Shown: positions 8,666-17,883, numbered from the stretch's first letter. The stretch is 57,233 nt of DNA from Bacteroidales bacterium (GCA_030524765.1 JAUNGA010000006.1:1-57233), one strand, 5' to 3'. Numbers and translations are program-made. Notes: a model not told the origin generated them from the letters alone.

Positions 8666-10073
8666 CTTTGCTGAATTTTATAGTGAATACCGACCCTTCG
8701 CCTTCCTTGCTACTGACATCGATGGCCCATCCCATTCTGTCAATGATGCTTCTGACGTAATATAGGCCGATGCCATAGCCGCGTATATCCTGGCGGTTGC
8801 CGTTTGGCACCCGGTAAAATTTATTGAAAATATACGGGATCGACTTTGACGGGATGCCTATGCCGTTGTCGCTGACCGATAGGCATTTGTCATCGCCGGT
8901 CAGGCATATTGCGACACTGTCGCCCGAGTATTTGATCGCATTGTCGATCAGATTGTTCAGCACATTGGCCAAATGAGTCTTGTCTGCATCGACTGTCACA
9001 TCTTCTGATATGTTTACACTGATCCGGATATCCTTCTCGCCTCTCATGCGCTGTGCCGTGGCTATTTCCCCGATAAATGGTCCGAGCTGAATCTTTTCGG
9101 GCTTGAGTCTCATTGTCTTCCGGCGTTCCATGCTCATCGCGAGGATATTCTCCACAAGCTCGCCAAGCCGTTTCAGCTGTTTGTTTGCAATCGTCAGATA
9201 CTTCTGTTTCTTGTCAGGGTCATTGTGCGCACCGTAATTCAGCAGTGCGTCATTGGCCGAATATGCTATCGCGATGGGGGTCTTCAGTTCATGGGTCATA
9301 TTGCTGACAAAGTCATCTTTCATCTCCTCGATTGTACGGAGACGCGACACTGTGCGGATAAGATACAGGAAAGCGGCGGCAAAACCTGTTATCATAAGAA
9401 ATACCGTGATGATAACTCCGAACATCTGCGACAGTATGTGACGGGTAAGCGGTGTCATGTAGACCTTATAGCAGATTCCCTCGTTGGGGTTGATATTTAC
9501 GCGGAATGTGTCGAATCCTGATTTGCCTTTGATTTTGGGATTGCCGCAAATGACAGAATCATTGCTGTCGACAACCTCGACGCACAGAAAATCAGGATAG
9601 ATGAACCGATGGGACAGCTGATTTGACAATACGCTGTCCATGACCGTCATATCGTAGGGGATATATTTATCCATGATTGCATGGAACTGCCTGCTCATCG
9701 CGTCTACCATCTGGTTGGAATAGGATAGGTTTTCCGATAACATCGCCTTCTCTTCCACAACCGTGCCGTCGGCTTCGGTCCTGACAGATACGAGCTGGCC
9801 GTTCTCATCCCGATATGTTGATGCCTCTGCCTTTCTGGGGGCCTGGTATTCATCGACCTCTTCCTGCATCTGTATGTTTGACGCCAGTCCCTGCGCTCTT
9901 CCGGCACGATACATCAGATCGTCAATGTCGGCATCGGTGATCGCGCTCATCACCTCGCGCTCAACATCTTTCCTTATCGAATTATACAGGCTTGCGAGAT
10001 AGTAGACATTGCAGCCGAAAATCACTGCAATGACAATTATGAATGTTGTCGATATGGCCTTGAAATGTTTCAT
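8655..10073 (-). CDS. Membrane sensor histidine kinase
   Basis: 472 residues from the ATG at 10073, chosen because the frame upstream to 10145 has no hydrophobic start and runs through the direct repeats. A transmembrane helix lies at about 7-28, a periplasmic sensor region at 30-215 and a second helix at 216-240. The phosphoacceptor is H261 in the HisKA box (VSNMTHELKTPIA), followed by the HATPase_c motifs NNLIDNAIKYSG, VSDNGIGIPSKSIP and RGYGIGLYYVRSIID. It phosphorylates the response regulator encoded immediately downstream. The signal sensed is unknown. The sensor region has no recognisable PAS or HAMP signature beyond a short linker. Confidence 0.92.
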   Translation of the reverse strand: MKHFKAISTTFIIVIAVIFGCNVYYLASLYNSIRKDVEREVMSAITDADIDDLMYRAGRAQGLASNIQMQEEVDEYQAPRKAEASTYRDENGQLVSVRTEADGTVVEEKAMLSENLSYSNQMVDAMSRQFHAIMDKYIPYDMTVMDSVLSNQLSHRFIYPDFLCVEVVDSNDSVICGNPKIKGKSGFDTFRVNINPNEGICYKVYMTPLTRHILSQMFGVIITVFLMITGFAAAFLYLIRTVSRLRTIEEMKDDFVSNMTHELKTPIAIAYSANDALLNYGAHNDPDKKQKYLTIANKQLKRLGELVENILAMSMERRKTMRLKPEKIQLGPFIGEIATAQRMRGEKDIRISVNISEDVTVDADKTHLANVLNNLIDNAIKYSGDSVAICLTGDDKCLSVSDNGIGIPSKSIPYIFNKFYRVPNGNRQDIRGYGIGLYYVRSIIDRMGWAIDVSSKEGEGSVFTIKFSKDEQ

Positions 10074-10121
10074 ATGCGAAATTACAAATAATACGTCATA
10101 AAACCGGTTGGCCCGTCTTCG

Positions 10122-10161
10122 ATTTAAGACTAAATAAGGGAGCATTTAAGACTAAATAAGG
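10122..10161. promoter_or_regulatory. Two perfect 18-bp direct repeats, probable response-regulator operator
   Basis: The 18-mer ATTTAAGACTAAATAAGG occurs at 10122-10139 and again at 10144-10161, with a 4-bp spacer, so the period is 22 bp, or two helical turns. It sits between the divergent kinase gene (start 10073) and the outer-membrane gene (start 10225), just upstream of the latter's predicted promoter at about -47 to -86. Tandem sites on one face of the helix are typical for OmpR-family dimers. This suggests that the adjacent regulator controls the outer-membrane gene and perhaps itself. Confidence 0.7.
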
Positions 10162-10193
10162 CGGATGATTGCCTTTATGCTACCGTCGGACTG

Positions 10194-10201
10194 TAATTTT
10201 G
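10194..10201 (+). promoter_or_regulatory. -7 box of the outer-membrane protein operon
   Basis: TAATTTTG fits TAnnTTTG, with a TTG at 10169-10171 about 22 nt upstream. The start site would be near 10208, giving a leader of under 20 nt to the ATG at 10225. Confidence 0.55.
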
Positions 10202-10224
10202 TATCAGATAAAAATAAAGCAGCT

Positions 10225-12261
10225 ATGAGAAAAGCCATATCAATCGCGTTGTTCATCACATACATATCTGCAATCGCTCAGACAGAAGCCCCCGATACCG
10301 TTTCCGCCCGACAGCTCAATGAAGTTGTCGTCAACGGCGAGAAACCGCAAGTGAGAGGCGAGGCCGGTGTGATGGTCGTCGACCTCCCTGCGATAGTCAG
10401 GGATAAACCGGTGACAAACGTTCTTGAGGCCCTCGGCTATATGCCGGGAGTCATGAACAACAACGGTATGATCCGGCTCACAGGCGCATCTGACGTTACT
10501 ATTATACTTAATGGCGAGCTGACAAATATGCCGATTCAGAATCTTTACCGGTTGCTCTACACCACACCGGTCGACCGGCTGAAAAACGTGGAGATCATGT
10601 ATTCGGCTCCGGCAAAGTATCATGTAAATGGTGCGGTGATAAATGTCGTGCTGAAGACTCCGCGGCCTATCGACGGTCTGCAAGGGCAGGTCAGGACCGC
10701 ATACAATAATGCACATTATGGCTCGTATGGTGCGGGCCTTGCCGCCACATACGCCGTAGACGACTGGACCTTTGATCTTAATTACGGTCTTTCTCGCAAC
10801 CGGTCATGGAGCCGGGAGGAAACATGGTCAGATCATCTGCACAACAGCCGGCGCACCATGATCGAAGACGATATGCGCCGCATCGCCCGGAACTGGTGTA
10901 ATACCGTCTTTGCATCTGCTGCATGGAAAACGCTGAGGCTGACATATAACGGCCAGATAACCTCTGATTCAAAAACATGGGGGCTCTCGTCGGGTACACT
11001 CGGCGACTACACGAACGCCTACAATATGTTGTCTCCGGTCGGATATCACAACATTGCCCTGCGATATGCTGCTCCATCCGGGTTGACTGTCGGCGGTGAT
11101 TACACACGATATTCCGAAAATCGCTCCCAGTCATTGTTCAAGGAGACAGATTACCTGTTTGGATCCAATAACCTGCAGGACATCAACCGCTATCACGTAT
11201 ATCTCGACCAACAGCATCAGCTTGGGAAATGGCAACTGACCTATGGGGCAGAGTACCAACACTCGCGGGATCACAGCTCACAGCATTATTACCCCGGCGA
11301 AATGCCTGATTTTGACGATATTCTCAACGAGGAGGTGGCAAGTCTCTATATCGGCACCCGGCGGTCGTTCGACTGGGGGCTGTCGTTCGATGCGTCGGCG
11401 AAGGGCGAATATTTTCACAATAAATATCAGCACAACTGGAATTTCATCCCTCAGTTCGGAGCCACATACTACAATACCCCCCGGAGCATATTCCAGCTTA
11501 ATTTAAGCACGCAACGGATTTATCCGTCATATTGGGAACTTCATGGGGGCACAAACTATATCAACGACTACTCTATGGTCATCGGTAATCCGAAGTTACA
11601 GCCATATATACGATACGATGCCCAGTTCGACTACATACTGAGACAAAAATATATCGCAACATTATATTTCCAGTATGGCGACAAAGCCACGGTGCAGCTC
11701 CCATACCAGTCGCCCGATGCTCTGAATCTGATCTATCAGACAATCAACACTAACTACAAGCGCACGGTCGGACTAAATCTCTATGCTCCTTTCGGTGTCG
11801 GATACATCTGGAACGCCACGGCTACAGCCAATGTGTTCAATCAGCGGGAGAAAGCCGACACTTTTCATGATATAAGCTTTGACAACGGCAAATGGATCTT
11901 CTATGGCGAGTTAAGCAACTCGTTCAAGTTCAGTCAGACCTGTCCTGTGTCATTGTCGGTTGATTTCAGCTACATTTCTCCATCGGTACAGGGTATAGCC
12001 GACCTGTCCGGTATATGGAGAGTCGATGCCGGAGTAAAATGGCAGTTCGGTAAGAAACGTTGTTGTGAACTTGACCTCAGGGCCGATGACATATTCAACA
12101 CCTGGTCGCCGACAATGACGATCGACAAAGCCGGTCAGGATTATAAAATGAAAGTAAGGGATATGACGCGGAATATCAGATTGACATTTATATGGCGGTT
12201 CAATGGCTTCAGACCTGAAGACACCGATATCGACACATCGCGCTTCGGTATGGGCAAATGA
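10225..12261 (+). CDS. Outer-membrane beta-barrel protein, TonB-receptor-like
   Basis: 678 residues from the ATG at 10225. This start is preferred to an upstream in-frame ATG because it begins a clean signal peptide (MRKAISIALFITYISAIAQ) and follows the predicted promoter. A plug-like region follows (about 30-135: LNEVVVNGEKPQVRGE, ALGYMPGVMNNNG, VEIMYSAPAKYHVNGAVINV), then a long barrel with alternating aromatic strands. It lacks the N-terminal carboxypeptidase-like domain of SusC proteins and matches the OMP_b-brl_3 type of TonB-dependent receptor common in Bacteroidetes. No SusD partner is present. It is divergent from a two-component system whose putative operator lies just upstream of its promoter, so it is probably that system's main target. 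The ligand is unknown. Confidence 0.85.
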   Translation: MRKAISIALFITYISAIAQTEAPDTVSARQLNEVVVNGEKPQVRGEAGVMVVDLPAIVRDKPVTNVLEALGYMPGVMNNNGMIRLTGASDVTIILNGELTNMPIQNLYRLLYTTPVDRLKNVEIMYSAPAKYHVNGAVINVVLKTPRPIDGLQGQVRTAYNNAHYGSYGAGLAATYAVDDWTFDLNYGLSRNRSWSREETWSDHLHNSRRTMIEDDMRRIARNWCNTVFASAAWKTLRLTYNGQITSDSKTWGLSSGTLGDYTNAYNMLSPVGYHNIALRYAAPSGLTVGGDYTRYSENRSQSLFKETDYLFGSNNLQDINRYHVYLDQQHQLGKWQLTYGAEYQHSRDHSSQHYYPGEMPDFDDILNEEVASLYIGTRRSFDWGLSFDASAKGEYFHNKYQHNWNFIPQFGATYYNTPRSIFQLNLSTQRIYPSYWELHGGTNYINDYSMVIGNPKLQPYIRYDAQFDYILRQKYIATLYFQYGDKATVQLPYQSPDALNLIYQTINTNYKRTVGLNLYAPFGVGYIWNATATANVFNQREKADTFHDISFDNGKWIFYGELSNSFKFSQTCPVSLSVDFSYISPSVQGIADLSGIWRVDAGVKWQFGKKRCCELDLRADDIFNTWSPTMTIDKAGQDYKMKVRDMTRNIRLTFIWRFNGFRPEDTDIDTSRFGMGK

Positions 12262-12271
12262 TGACATCTAT

Positions 12272-13063
12272 ATGGCCATGCGTATCATTGTCATCGCATC
12301 GATATTCTGTGCCGCGGTTGATATGGCCGCTATCGCGCAGACCGAAACTTCCGACAGCCTGTTGTGCCACCCGTCAGAGGTGTTGTTTTATGATGTTGAA
12401 AGAGGTTCATCGGGTATAGCCGCTGCTGCGTTTTATCCTGCCGTCAGATATGATGCCTCGCCTTTTGGCGTGTCGGATTATACGACCCTCTTGAGGCCGC
12501 GGATGTTTACATATGCGCCGCCCGCATATCCCGGAGTTATATTCGGTACCGACAATCTGACAGTGGCAGGCGCGGTCGTATCCAACGGATTGCCCGGCAT
12601 GATGAATAAGAGAACAGGCACGATGGGAGTCTCAATCTTAAACGGCAAAATGAATTTTTATGTCGGGAGCATTGTCAATAAATACGGGTTTTATGGCGGA
12701 CTGATCCGGCAGATCGGTATAAACAGCCGTTTTACATACCGTTTGTCAACTCCGTGCTCGTTCACTGTATTTGCTTACTATTACGGGCACAACCGTATGC
12801 CCGTAATGCCTGACGGCCATCCGATGCCTCCGTCAATGCTCGGTTATTATGATGTGTCGCGCTTCGGCGGATATGTCGATTACAGAGCTTCCGATCATTT
12901 CGGCATACAGGTGGGCGGCCGGGTAGTGGAGCGTACGGGCGTGCGAAATCGTTATGAGGTCGAGCCCATAGCCACACCCTATATTGTTGTAGGACGTGGT
13001 AAGACCCGTGTCGGTATAGGTTTGCCCGTCGGTCAGATCATCTACGGATTGTTCGGCAGATAG
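12272..13063 (+). CDS. Exported protein of unknown function downstream of the barrel gene
   Basis: About 263 residues from the ATG at 12272 (or 12278), 10-16 nt after the stop of the barrel gene, so cotranscribed with it. A signal peptide spans about residues 1-22 (MAMRIIVIASIFCAAVDMAAI). The rest is rich in Gly and aromatic residues, with short amphipathic strands (MNFYVGSIVNKYGFYGGLIRQ, FTVFAYYYGHNRMPV, VGGRVVERTG) and ends in a strand with terminal FGR, suggesting a small outer-membrane or periplasmic beta protein. I do not recognise the family. Because it shares the unit with a presumed two-component target, it may work with the barrel. Confidence 0.65.
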   Translation: MAMRIIVIASIFCAAVDMAAIAQTETSDSLLCHPSEVLFYDVERGSSGIAAAAFYPAVRYDASPFGVSDYTTLLRPRMFTYAPPAYPGVIFGTDNLTVAGAVVSNGLPGMMNKRTGTMGVSILNGKMNFYVGSIVNKYGFYGGLIRQIGINSRFTYRLSTPCSFTVFAYYYGHNRMPVMPDGHPMPPSMLGYYDVSRFGGYVDYRASDHFGIQVGGRVVERTGVRNRYEVEPIATPYIVVGRGKTRVGIGLPVGQIIYGLFGR

Positions 13064-13140
13064 CAATCCCCGTGATTAATTTTGCAGATTCCTGACGATT
13101 GTGGTCGGAATAGACAGCAGTGTCGAACCGGCTATGACTG

Positions 13141-13815
13141 TTATGACATTTCGCCGAGCGCGGCGAATGCTTTGTCAAGCCGCCCGATCGGGTCGGCATA
13201 GTGGTTGCCCGGCACGCTCTCAAAACGGGTGTTGATGCCGTCGGCGTCGAGCAGGGCGATGATTGCCTGCGTGTCGGCGGCTACCGTATCAAAGGCTTTT
13301 ACCTTTGATCGGGCCTCGCGATCGCCAAGCAGAAAGTAGGCGTGCCCGTTTTTGTGTGGGATAGATTGTTTTTTCAGACTTTCGACAAAGCCGTCATACC
13401 AGAACGAGCCCGACAGCGAGGCGATGTTGTCAAAGGTGTCGCACTGCATCCATTGCCACAGCGCGAACAATCCTGACATCGATACTCCGACAAGTGTGCG
13501 GCCGGGGCGTGCGGTAAATCCCATCGACGCTTCGATCTGCGGTATCACCTTGTCTTGCAGCCGGCTGAGAAATTCAGGAGCAAGCCCCTTGAAGTCAGGG
13601 CAACCGCGTGGCACACCTTTTGCAGGCCAGGGACTAAGTGCGTCCTGCCAATCTATGCCGGTGATCACAACGATACTCGTGCCATATCTTTCGGTTGCGG
13701 GGCCGATCCAGTCTGAAAGAATATCCATCGGATAGAGTATGTAGGCTACTCTGTTCCTGCCGTCTGCCCGGCTGCAAAGACAATGCAGATTATCGATATC
13801 AAATTTCCGTACCAT
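13141..13815 (-). CDS. Alpha/beta-hydrolase esterase (esterase D/IroE-like)
   Basis: 224 residues, no signal peptide. The nucleophile elbow is GVSMSGLFALW (about 108-118). The acid and histidine are probably an Asp around LLGDREARS and the His in VPGNHYADP. The early YILYPMDI strand and the SGSFWYDGF segment are usual in putative esterase family PF00756, which includes S-formylglutathione hydrolase and the siderophore esterases IroE/Fes. The start overlaps the end of the GNAT gene by 17 nt, and this is the last gene of a three-gene overlapping unit headed by an adenylation enzyme. That context fits hydrolysis of an ester or thioester made by the cassette, but this is inference. Confidence 0.75.
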   Translation of the reverse strand: MVRKFDIDNLHCLCSRADGRNRVAYILYPMDILSDWIGPATERYGTSIVVITGIDWQDALSPWPAKGVPRGCPDFKGLAPEFLSRLQDKVIPQIEASMGFTARPGRTLVGVSMSGLFALWQWMQCDTFDNIASLSGSFWYDGFVESLKKQSIPHKNGHAYFLLGDREARSKVKAFDTVAADTQAIIALLDADGINTRFESVPGNHYADPIGRLDKAFAALGEMS

Positions 13816-14254
13816 AGTATTTCATCATATCGGGCATCTCGACGAAACCCGATGACAAATATAACGATTTTCCTTCAGACGTTGTTTCGAGGTAGATCTT
13901 GGCGCAGTCTCTTTTGAGAGCCTCGTCAATCAGTCGTCTGACTATCTGACCGGCGATGCCGCGGTTGCGGAATGGCTCGCGCACATAGATATTCATCAGA
14001 TAGGCGCAGCGTCCTGTCGGATTATCGGGCGACGGCAGCTCGTCGGTGAAACAGGCTGCACCGCATGCGCAGTCCTCACCGTCGATGTCGGCCACGAGTG
14101 CCAGATGCGATCCGTCGGCGATATGGCTGCGGTAATACTGTCGTGTGGCGACGAGCATGCGCGGATGCGGCTCGATGCCGAATACGTTGCGTATCACTTC
14201 GGCACGCCAGTGCATCAGGGTAGGGATGGCTGTGACCTGACGTATTGACACCAT
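13799..14254 (-). CDS. GNAT N-acetyltransferase
   Basis: 151 residues from the ATG at 14254; the open frame continues upstream only as overlap with the adenylation gene. Strand beta4 and motif A are clear: CAYLMNIYVREPFRNRGIAG (acetyl-CoA pyrophosphate loop RNRGIAG), then IVRRLIDEALKRDCAKIYLE and a C-terminal YLSSGFVEM. This is a stand-alone GNAT of the small-molecule or N-alpha type. Its ATG overlaps the TGA of the adenylation gene by one base (TGATG) and its end overlaps the esterase gene. Acylation of the adenylated product or of its amine is a possible role; the substrate is unknown. Confidence 0.85.
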   Translation of the reverse strand: MVSIRQVTAIPTLMHWRAEVIRNVFGIEPHPRMLVATRQYYRSHIADGSHLALVADIDGEDCACGAACFTDELPSPDNPTGRCAYLMNIYVREPFRNRGIAGQIVRRLIDEALKRDCAKIYLETTSEGKSLYLSSGFVEMPDMMKYYGTEI

Positions 14255-15690
14255 CACACGCCTCCCTCCTTCATCACCACCGGCAGGGCGCCGACATCGA
14301 CCTTGCCGCGGCGCGTGAGCGGTATTTCTTTTACTCTGACAAAAAACTCCGGAATCATGAAATCGGTGAGCTGTTCTGACAGCCATTGCCTGATGTCGTG
14401 CAGACGACAGCCCTCGGCCGGTATCAGATAGGCCACAAGGTAGTGCAGGCCGTTGTCGTCGACAAATGCCCGCACGATGCCTCTCTCGACGCATGGGCAT
14501 GAGTTGAGTACGTTCTCCACTTCTTCGGGCTCGACACGTTTGCCGAGTATCATCACCTGATCATCGCGGCGACGCAAAAAGGCTATATCGCCGTCGGGCA
14601 GCTCATAGCCGAGGTCTCCGCTGCGATACATGCGCCGGCCGTCGGGCAGGGTGACAAAATTTTTCTGCTCGGGCGGATTGCCCAGATAGCCGCGGCTGAC
14701 GCCTTCGCCCATGATGCATATTTCGCCTGTGGTGCCTTGCGGCACCTCGTCGAGCTTGTCGTCGAGTATTCTCACCTCGACGCCCTTTACGGCCTTGCCC
14801 ACCGGATAGGTGCCGTCGTCGAGCGGCAGGATATTGTCGACTCTATGATAATTGCTGCAGACGGTCGTCTCAGACGGGCCATAGGTGTTGTATATCCTCA
14901 CCCCCTTGTCGCGCAGATTCGATATGTAGCCGGCGCGTATCACATCGCCACCGCTGATAATAAGCGATACAGACTTCGGTATCCTGTCGAGTTTGTTCAT
15001 CTCGGCGAGCAGATACGGGAATCCGTCGATAATTGTCACGCCGTGCCGCTCGACAAAGCGCATCAGCCCCTTGACCGAGCCTTTGCTGACGCCGGTCGGC
15101 GGGATGCATATTGCCGCGCCGTTGAGCAGGGTCGTAAAGACTTCCTCGACAAATATGTCGAACGTGCAGACCGAGTATTGCAGCATCACGTCGCCGGGGC
15201 CGGTATGAAACTCGGCTTCGAAAGCCTCTGCATAGTTGACCACCGAGTGGTTCTCGACCATTACCCCTTTGGGCCTGCCCGATGTGCCCGACGTATAGAG
15301 CACGTATGCCACACCGTCGGGTCTCGAGCGGTCGTCGAGTCGCCGGTCTGTCGGCCTGAGCCGACGGCAATAGTTGTCGGTTATAATCAGGCCGACGCCG
15401 GCAGTCTGCATCATGTAGTCAATGCGCTCCTGTGGCAGAGAGGGCTCGGCCGGGACGTATGCCGCCCCGCTCTTCAGCACGGCGAGCATGGCCGCTATCT
15501 GTTCGGCCCCGTGGTTCATCACGATGCCGACAAAGTCAGGGGCTTCGTCGTAGAATCGCGCGAGGATTGAGTCTGCCATCTCGTCGAGCTGGGCATAGCT
15601 CAGAGTGCGGTCGTCTTCGATGATCGCGCGCTCGCCGGGATGTCTCGCGACCATTTCGTGGAATCGTGAGTATATCGTATTCTTATCCAT
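14254..15690 (-). CDS. Stand-alone amino-acid adenylation enzyme (NRPS A-domain type)
   Basis: 478 residues comprising one complete ANL adenylation module: A3 LYTSGTSGRPKGV (131-143), A4 with the conserved Asp178 (FDIFVEEVF), A5 NTYGPSETTV (268-277), A7 YRSGDLGY (355-362), A8 RRDDQVMILGKRVEPEEVE (374-392) and A10 lysine K463 in LTRRGKVD. The Asp at the A4 position suggests an alpha-amino acid substrate. No peptidyl carrier, condensation or reductase domain follows and none is encoded next to it. It heads an overlapping unit with a GNAT and an esterase. Possible roles are making an aminoacyl-AMP for a carrier encoded elsewhere, or direct aminoacyl transfer in the manner of DltA. The product is not predictable from the sequence. 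Confidence 0.88.
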   Translation of the reverse strand: MDKNTIYSRFHEMVARHPGERAIIEDDRTLSYAQLDEMADSILARFYDEAPDFVGIVMNHGAEQIAAMLAVLKSGAAYVPAEPSLPQERIDYMMQTAGVGLIITDNYCRRLRPTDRRLDDRSRPDGVAYVLYTSGTSGRPKGVMVENHSVVNYAEAFEAEFHTGPGDVMLQYSVCTFDIFVEEVFTTLLNGAAICIPPTGVSKGSVKGLMRFVERHGVTIIDGFPYLLAEMNKLDRIPKSVSLIISGGDVIRAGYISNLRDKGVRIYNTYGPSETTVCSNYHRVDNILPLDDGTYPVGKAVKGVEVRILDDKLDEVPQGTTGEICIMGEGVSRGYLGNPPEQKNFVTLPDGRRMYRSGDLGYELPDGDIAFLRRRDDQVMILGKRVEPEEVENVLNSCPCVERGIVRAFVDDNGLHYLVAYLIPAEGCRLHDIRQWLSEQLTDFMIPEFFVRVKEIPLTRRGKVDVGALPVVMKEGGV

Positions 15691-15823
15691 ATGCAGTCAG
15701 TGTTGCTGAATAAAAACGACCGGGCGCTATGTCTTGTTCGGTCGGCCGGCGATAAGCCCGGCCTTGTCACACGGTTTCGTCCGACCTATAGACCGGTCGT
15801 CCGTTCCGTCTCTCGCGCAGAGG

Positions 15824-17125
15824 TCAGACAAAGCTGAGGGGGCGTGCGTTGCCGTCACCGTTGATGATGGTGCGCACGATGCGGTGGGTGAGTGGGCGGC
15901 CGATGAGGGGCGTCCAGCCACAGCGACTGATGACGTCGGCATCGGTGATTATGTGCGGCGTGTCAAGACGCTCGACGATGACGAGGTCGGCGTAATGCCC
16001 GGGGCGCAGGCGCCCGCGGCGATCGATGCCGAACAGGTCGGCCGGACCGATTGCCATGCGGCGCACGACCAGGGTGGGATCGTCGTAAAGGTCGAGCATG
16101 ACCGGCAGCGAGAACTGTACGAGCGGGGCACCCGAGACGGCGGTGAAAACATCGCCGGCTTTCTCTGACAGCAGGTGAGGGGCGTGGTCGGTGGCTACGA
16201 TGTCGAGGCGTCCGTCGCGCAGAGCCGAGCGCAGTGCGTCGCGGTCGGCGGCGCTCTTGACGGCGGGATTCATCTTGATGCGCGAGCCGAGCCGGGCATA
16301 GTCGTCGGAGCAGTTGAGCAGATGGTGGGGCGATACCTCGGCTGTTATCTGCTTGCCGACAGGGGTGTCGGCCGGATCGAAGAGCGAACATTCATCGCGT
16401 GTTGTGACGTGGGCCACATGCAGCCGTGTGCCGTAGCGTGCGGCCAGTGTCATGGCGCACTCGGTGGCGGCGACGCATGCGCGGTTGTCGCGCAGCCGGG
16501 TGTGCCACATCATGTCGCCGGGGTCGTCAATGGGGCGTGCGGCGGCTGTGTTTGCGTCGATGATATCCTGGGCCTCGGCGTGTACGACCACGCGGGCCGG
16601 CTGGTCGGCGAATACGGCGCTCAGCTCGCGTTCGGAGTCGAGCAGCATGTTGCCTGTCGACGAGCCCATGAATACCTTGACGGCAGGCACAGCCGTGAGG
16701 TCGAGCTTCTGGAGCTCGGCGAGATTGTCGGCTGTGGCGCCGACCATGAATGCATAGTTGGCGGCCGATACCTCGGCGGCGCGGCTCATTTTGGCCTGCC
16801 AGTCGGCAATGGTGACTGTGGCAGGCCGTGTGTTGGGCATGTCGATGTATGATGTGACGCCGCCTGCGACGGCGGCACGGCTCTCGCCTGCGATATCGGC
16901 CTTGTGGGTCATGCCGGGCTCGCGGAAGTGTACGTGGCAGTCGATCGTACCGGGCATGAGCATCGCGCCGCGTGCATCGACGGTCTCGCCGGCCCGGTCG
17001 ATGATGTCGGCCGGGACGTCGCCGTCGCCCAGGGCTGCGATCAACTCGCCGTCGGTGAGCAGCCATCCCCGGCGTGGCTCACGCTCGCCGTCGACTATCA
17101 GGGCATTGTGTATGAGGATGCTCAT
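15824..17125 (-). CDS. pyrC: Dihydroorotase (class I)
   Basis: 433 residues from the ATG at 17125. The open frame extends upstream but only as a shadow of the glycosyltransferase gene, whose stop overlaps this start (ATGA, 4 nt). The metal-binding motif DCHVHFREPG lies near residues 60-70, IDMPNTRPA follows, and the catalytic aspartate is in VATDHAPH near the C-terminus. It catalyses reversible cyclisation of carbamoyl-aspartate to dihydroorotate in pyrimidine biosynthesis. A GT2 polyprenol-phosphate mannosyltransferase gene beside dihydroorotase recurs in Bacteroidales. Assignment is firm at family level. Confidence 0.92.
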   Translation of the reverse strand: MSILIHNALIVDGEREPRRGWLLTDGELIAALGDGDVPADIIDRAGETVDARGAMLMPGTIDCHVHFREPGMTHKADIAGESRAAVAGGVTSYIDMPNTRPATVTIADWQAKMSRAAEVSAANYAFMVGATADNLAELQKLDLTAVPAVKVFMGSSTGNMLLDSERELSAVFADQPARVVVHAEAQDIIDANTAAARPIDDPGDMMWHTRLRDNRACVAATECAMTLAARYGTRLHVAHVTTRDECSLFDPADTPVGKQITAEVSPHHLLNCSDDYARLGSRIKMNPAVKSAADRDALRSALRDGRLDIVATDHAPHLLSEKAGDVFTAVSGAPLVQFSLPVMLDLYDDPTLVVRRMAIGPADLFGIDRRGRLRPGHYADLVIVERLDTPHIITDADVISRCGWTPLIGRPLTHRIVRTIINGDGNARPLSFV

Positions 17126-17883
17126 CGTGCCGAGTAGTCGGGAAATTTCTTGAAGAGGCTGTTCCACTTGAGGCGTATGACACCGAAGACAGCCTCGCCG
17201 AATATGCCTGAGTTCATCTTTGATGTGCCGAGCACGCGGTTGACAAAGATGATCGGTACCTCGACGACCTTGAAGCCGTATTTGTAGGCTGTGAATTTCA
17301 TCTCGATCTGGAATGCATATCCCTTGAATTTGATCTCGTCGAGAGGGAGCGCCTCGAGGACCCGTCGGCGATAGCAGACAAAGCCTGCGGTGGTGTCGTG
17401 GATTGGCATGCCGGTGACGATACGCACGTATTTTGACGCGTAGAAAGACATGAGCACGCGTCCCATCGGCCAGTTGACCACGTTGACGCCTGTGACGTAG
17501 CGCGAGCCGATGGCCACATCGGCGCCGTCGATAGCGGTGGCCTGATAGAGCTTGAGCAGATCTTTGGGGTCGTGCGAGAAATCGGCATCCATCTCGCATA
17601 TTATCTCATAGCCTTGTCGGAGAGCCCATTTGAATCCGGTGATATATGCCGTGCCGAGGCCGAGTTTGCCCGACCGCTCTATGATGTTGACACGACCGGG
17701 GTTGGCCGCGATCTTGTCTTTGACAATGGCGGCTGTGCCGTCGGGCGAGTTGTCGTCGATGACGAGTATGTCGAAGTCGCGCGGGAGGGCCAGCACGGCG
17801 TCGATTATAGCAGCGGCATTTTCGCGCTCGTTGTACATCGGGATGATTACAACGGCGTCGCTTTTGCGGGATGATTCGCTCAT
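17122..17883 (-). CDS. GT2 polyprenol-phosphate mannosyltransferase-like enzyme
   Basis: 253 residues, soluble. Motifs: VVIIPMYNERENAAAIIDAV at the N-terminus, LVIDDNSPDGTA, RSGKLGLGTAY, the metal-binding EMDADFSHDP (D-x-D) and the acceptor-loop region GFVCYRRRVLEALP. This is the DPM1/polyprenol-monophosphomannose synthase type, which moves mannose from GDP-mannose to a polyprenyl phosphate at the inner membrane face. It lacks the C-terminal membrane domain of longer relatives. It shares a 4-nt overlap with pyrC and is served by a strong promoter just upstream. The sugar donor is inferred from family. Confidence 0.88.
   Translation of the reverse strand: MSESSRKSDAVVIIPMYNERENAAAIIDAVLALPRDFDILVIDDNSPDGTAAIVKDKIAANPGRVNIIERSGKLGLGTAYITGFKWALRQGYEIICEMDADFSHDPKDLLKLYQATAIDGADVAIGSRYVTGVNVVNWPMGRVLMSFYASKYVRIVTGMPIHDTTAGFVCYRRRVLEALPLDEIKFKGYAFQIEMKFTAYKYGFKVVEVPIIFVNRVLGTSKMNSGIFGEAVFGVIRLKWNSLFKKFPDYSAR

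Noticed and set aside
13077..13084. TAATTTTG on the plus strand just after the small exported-protein gene
   Set aside because: It matches the -7 box but has no -33 element at the right distance and would transcribe only antisense to the esterase gene.
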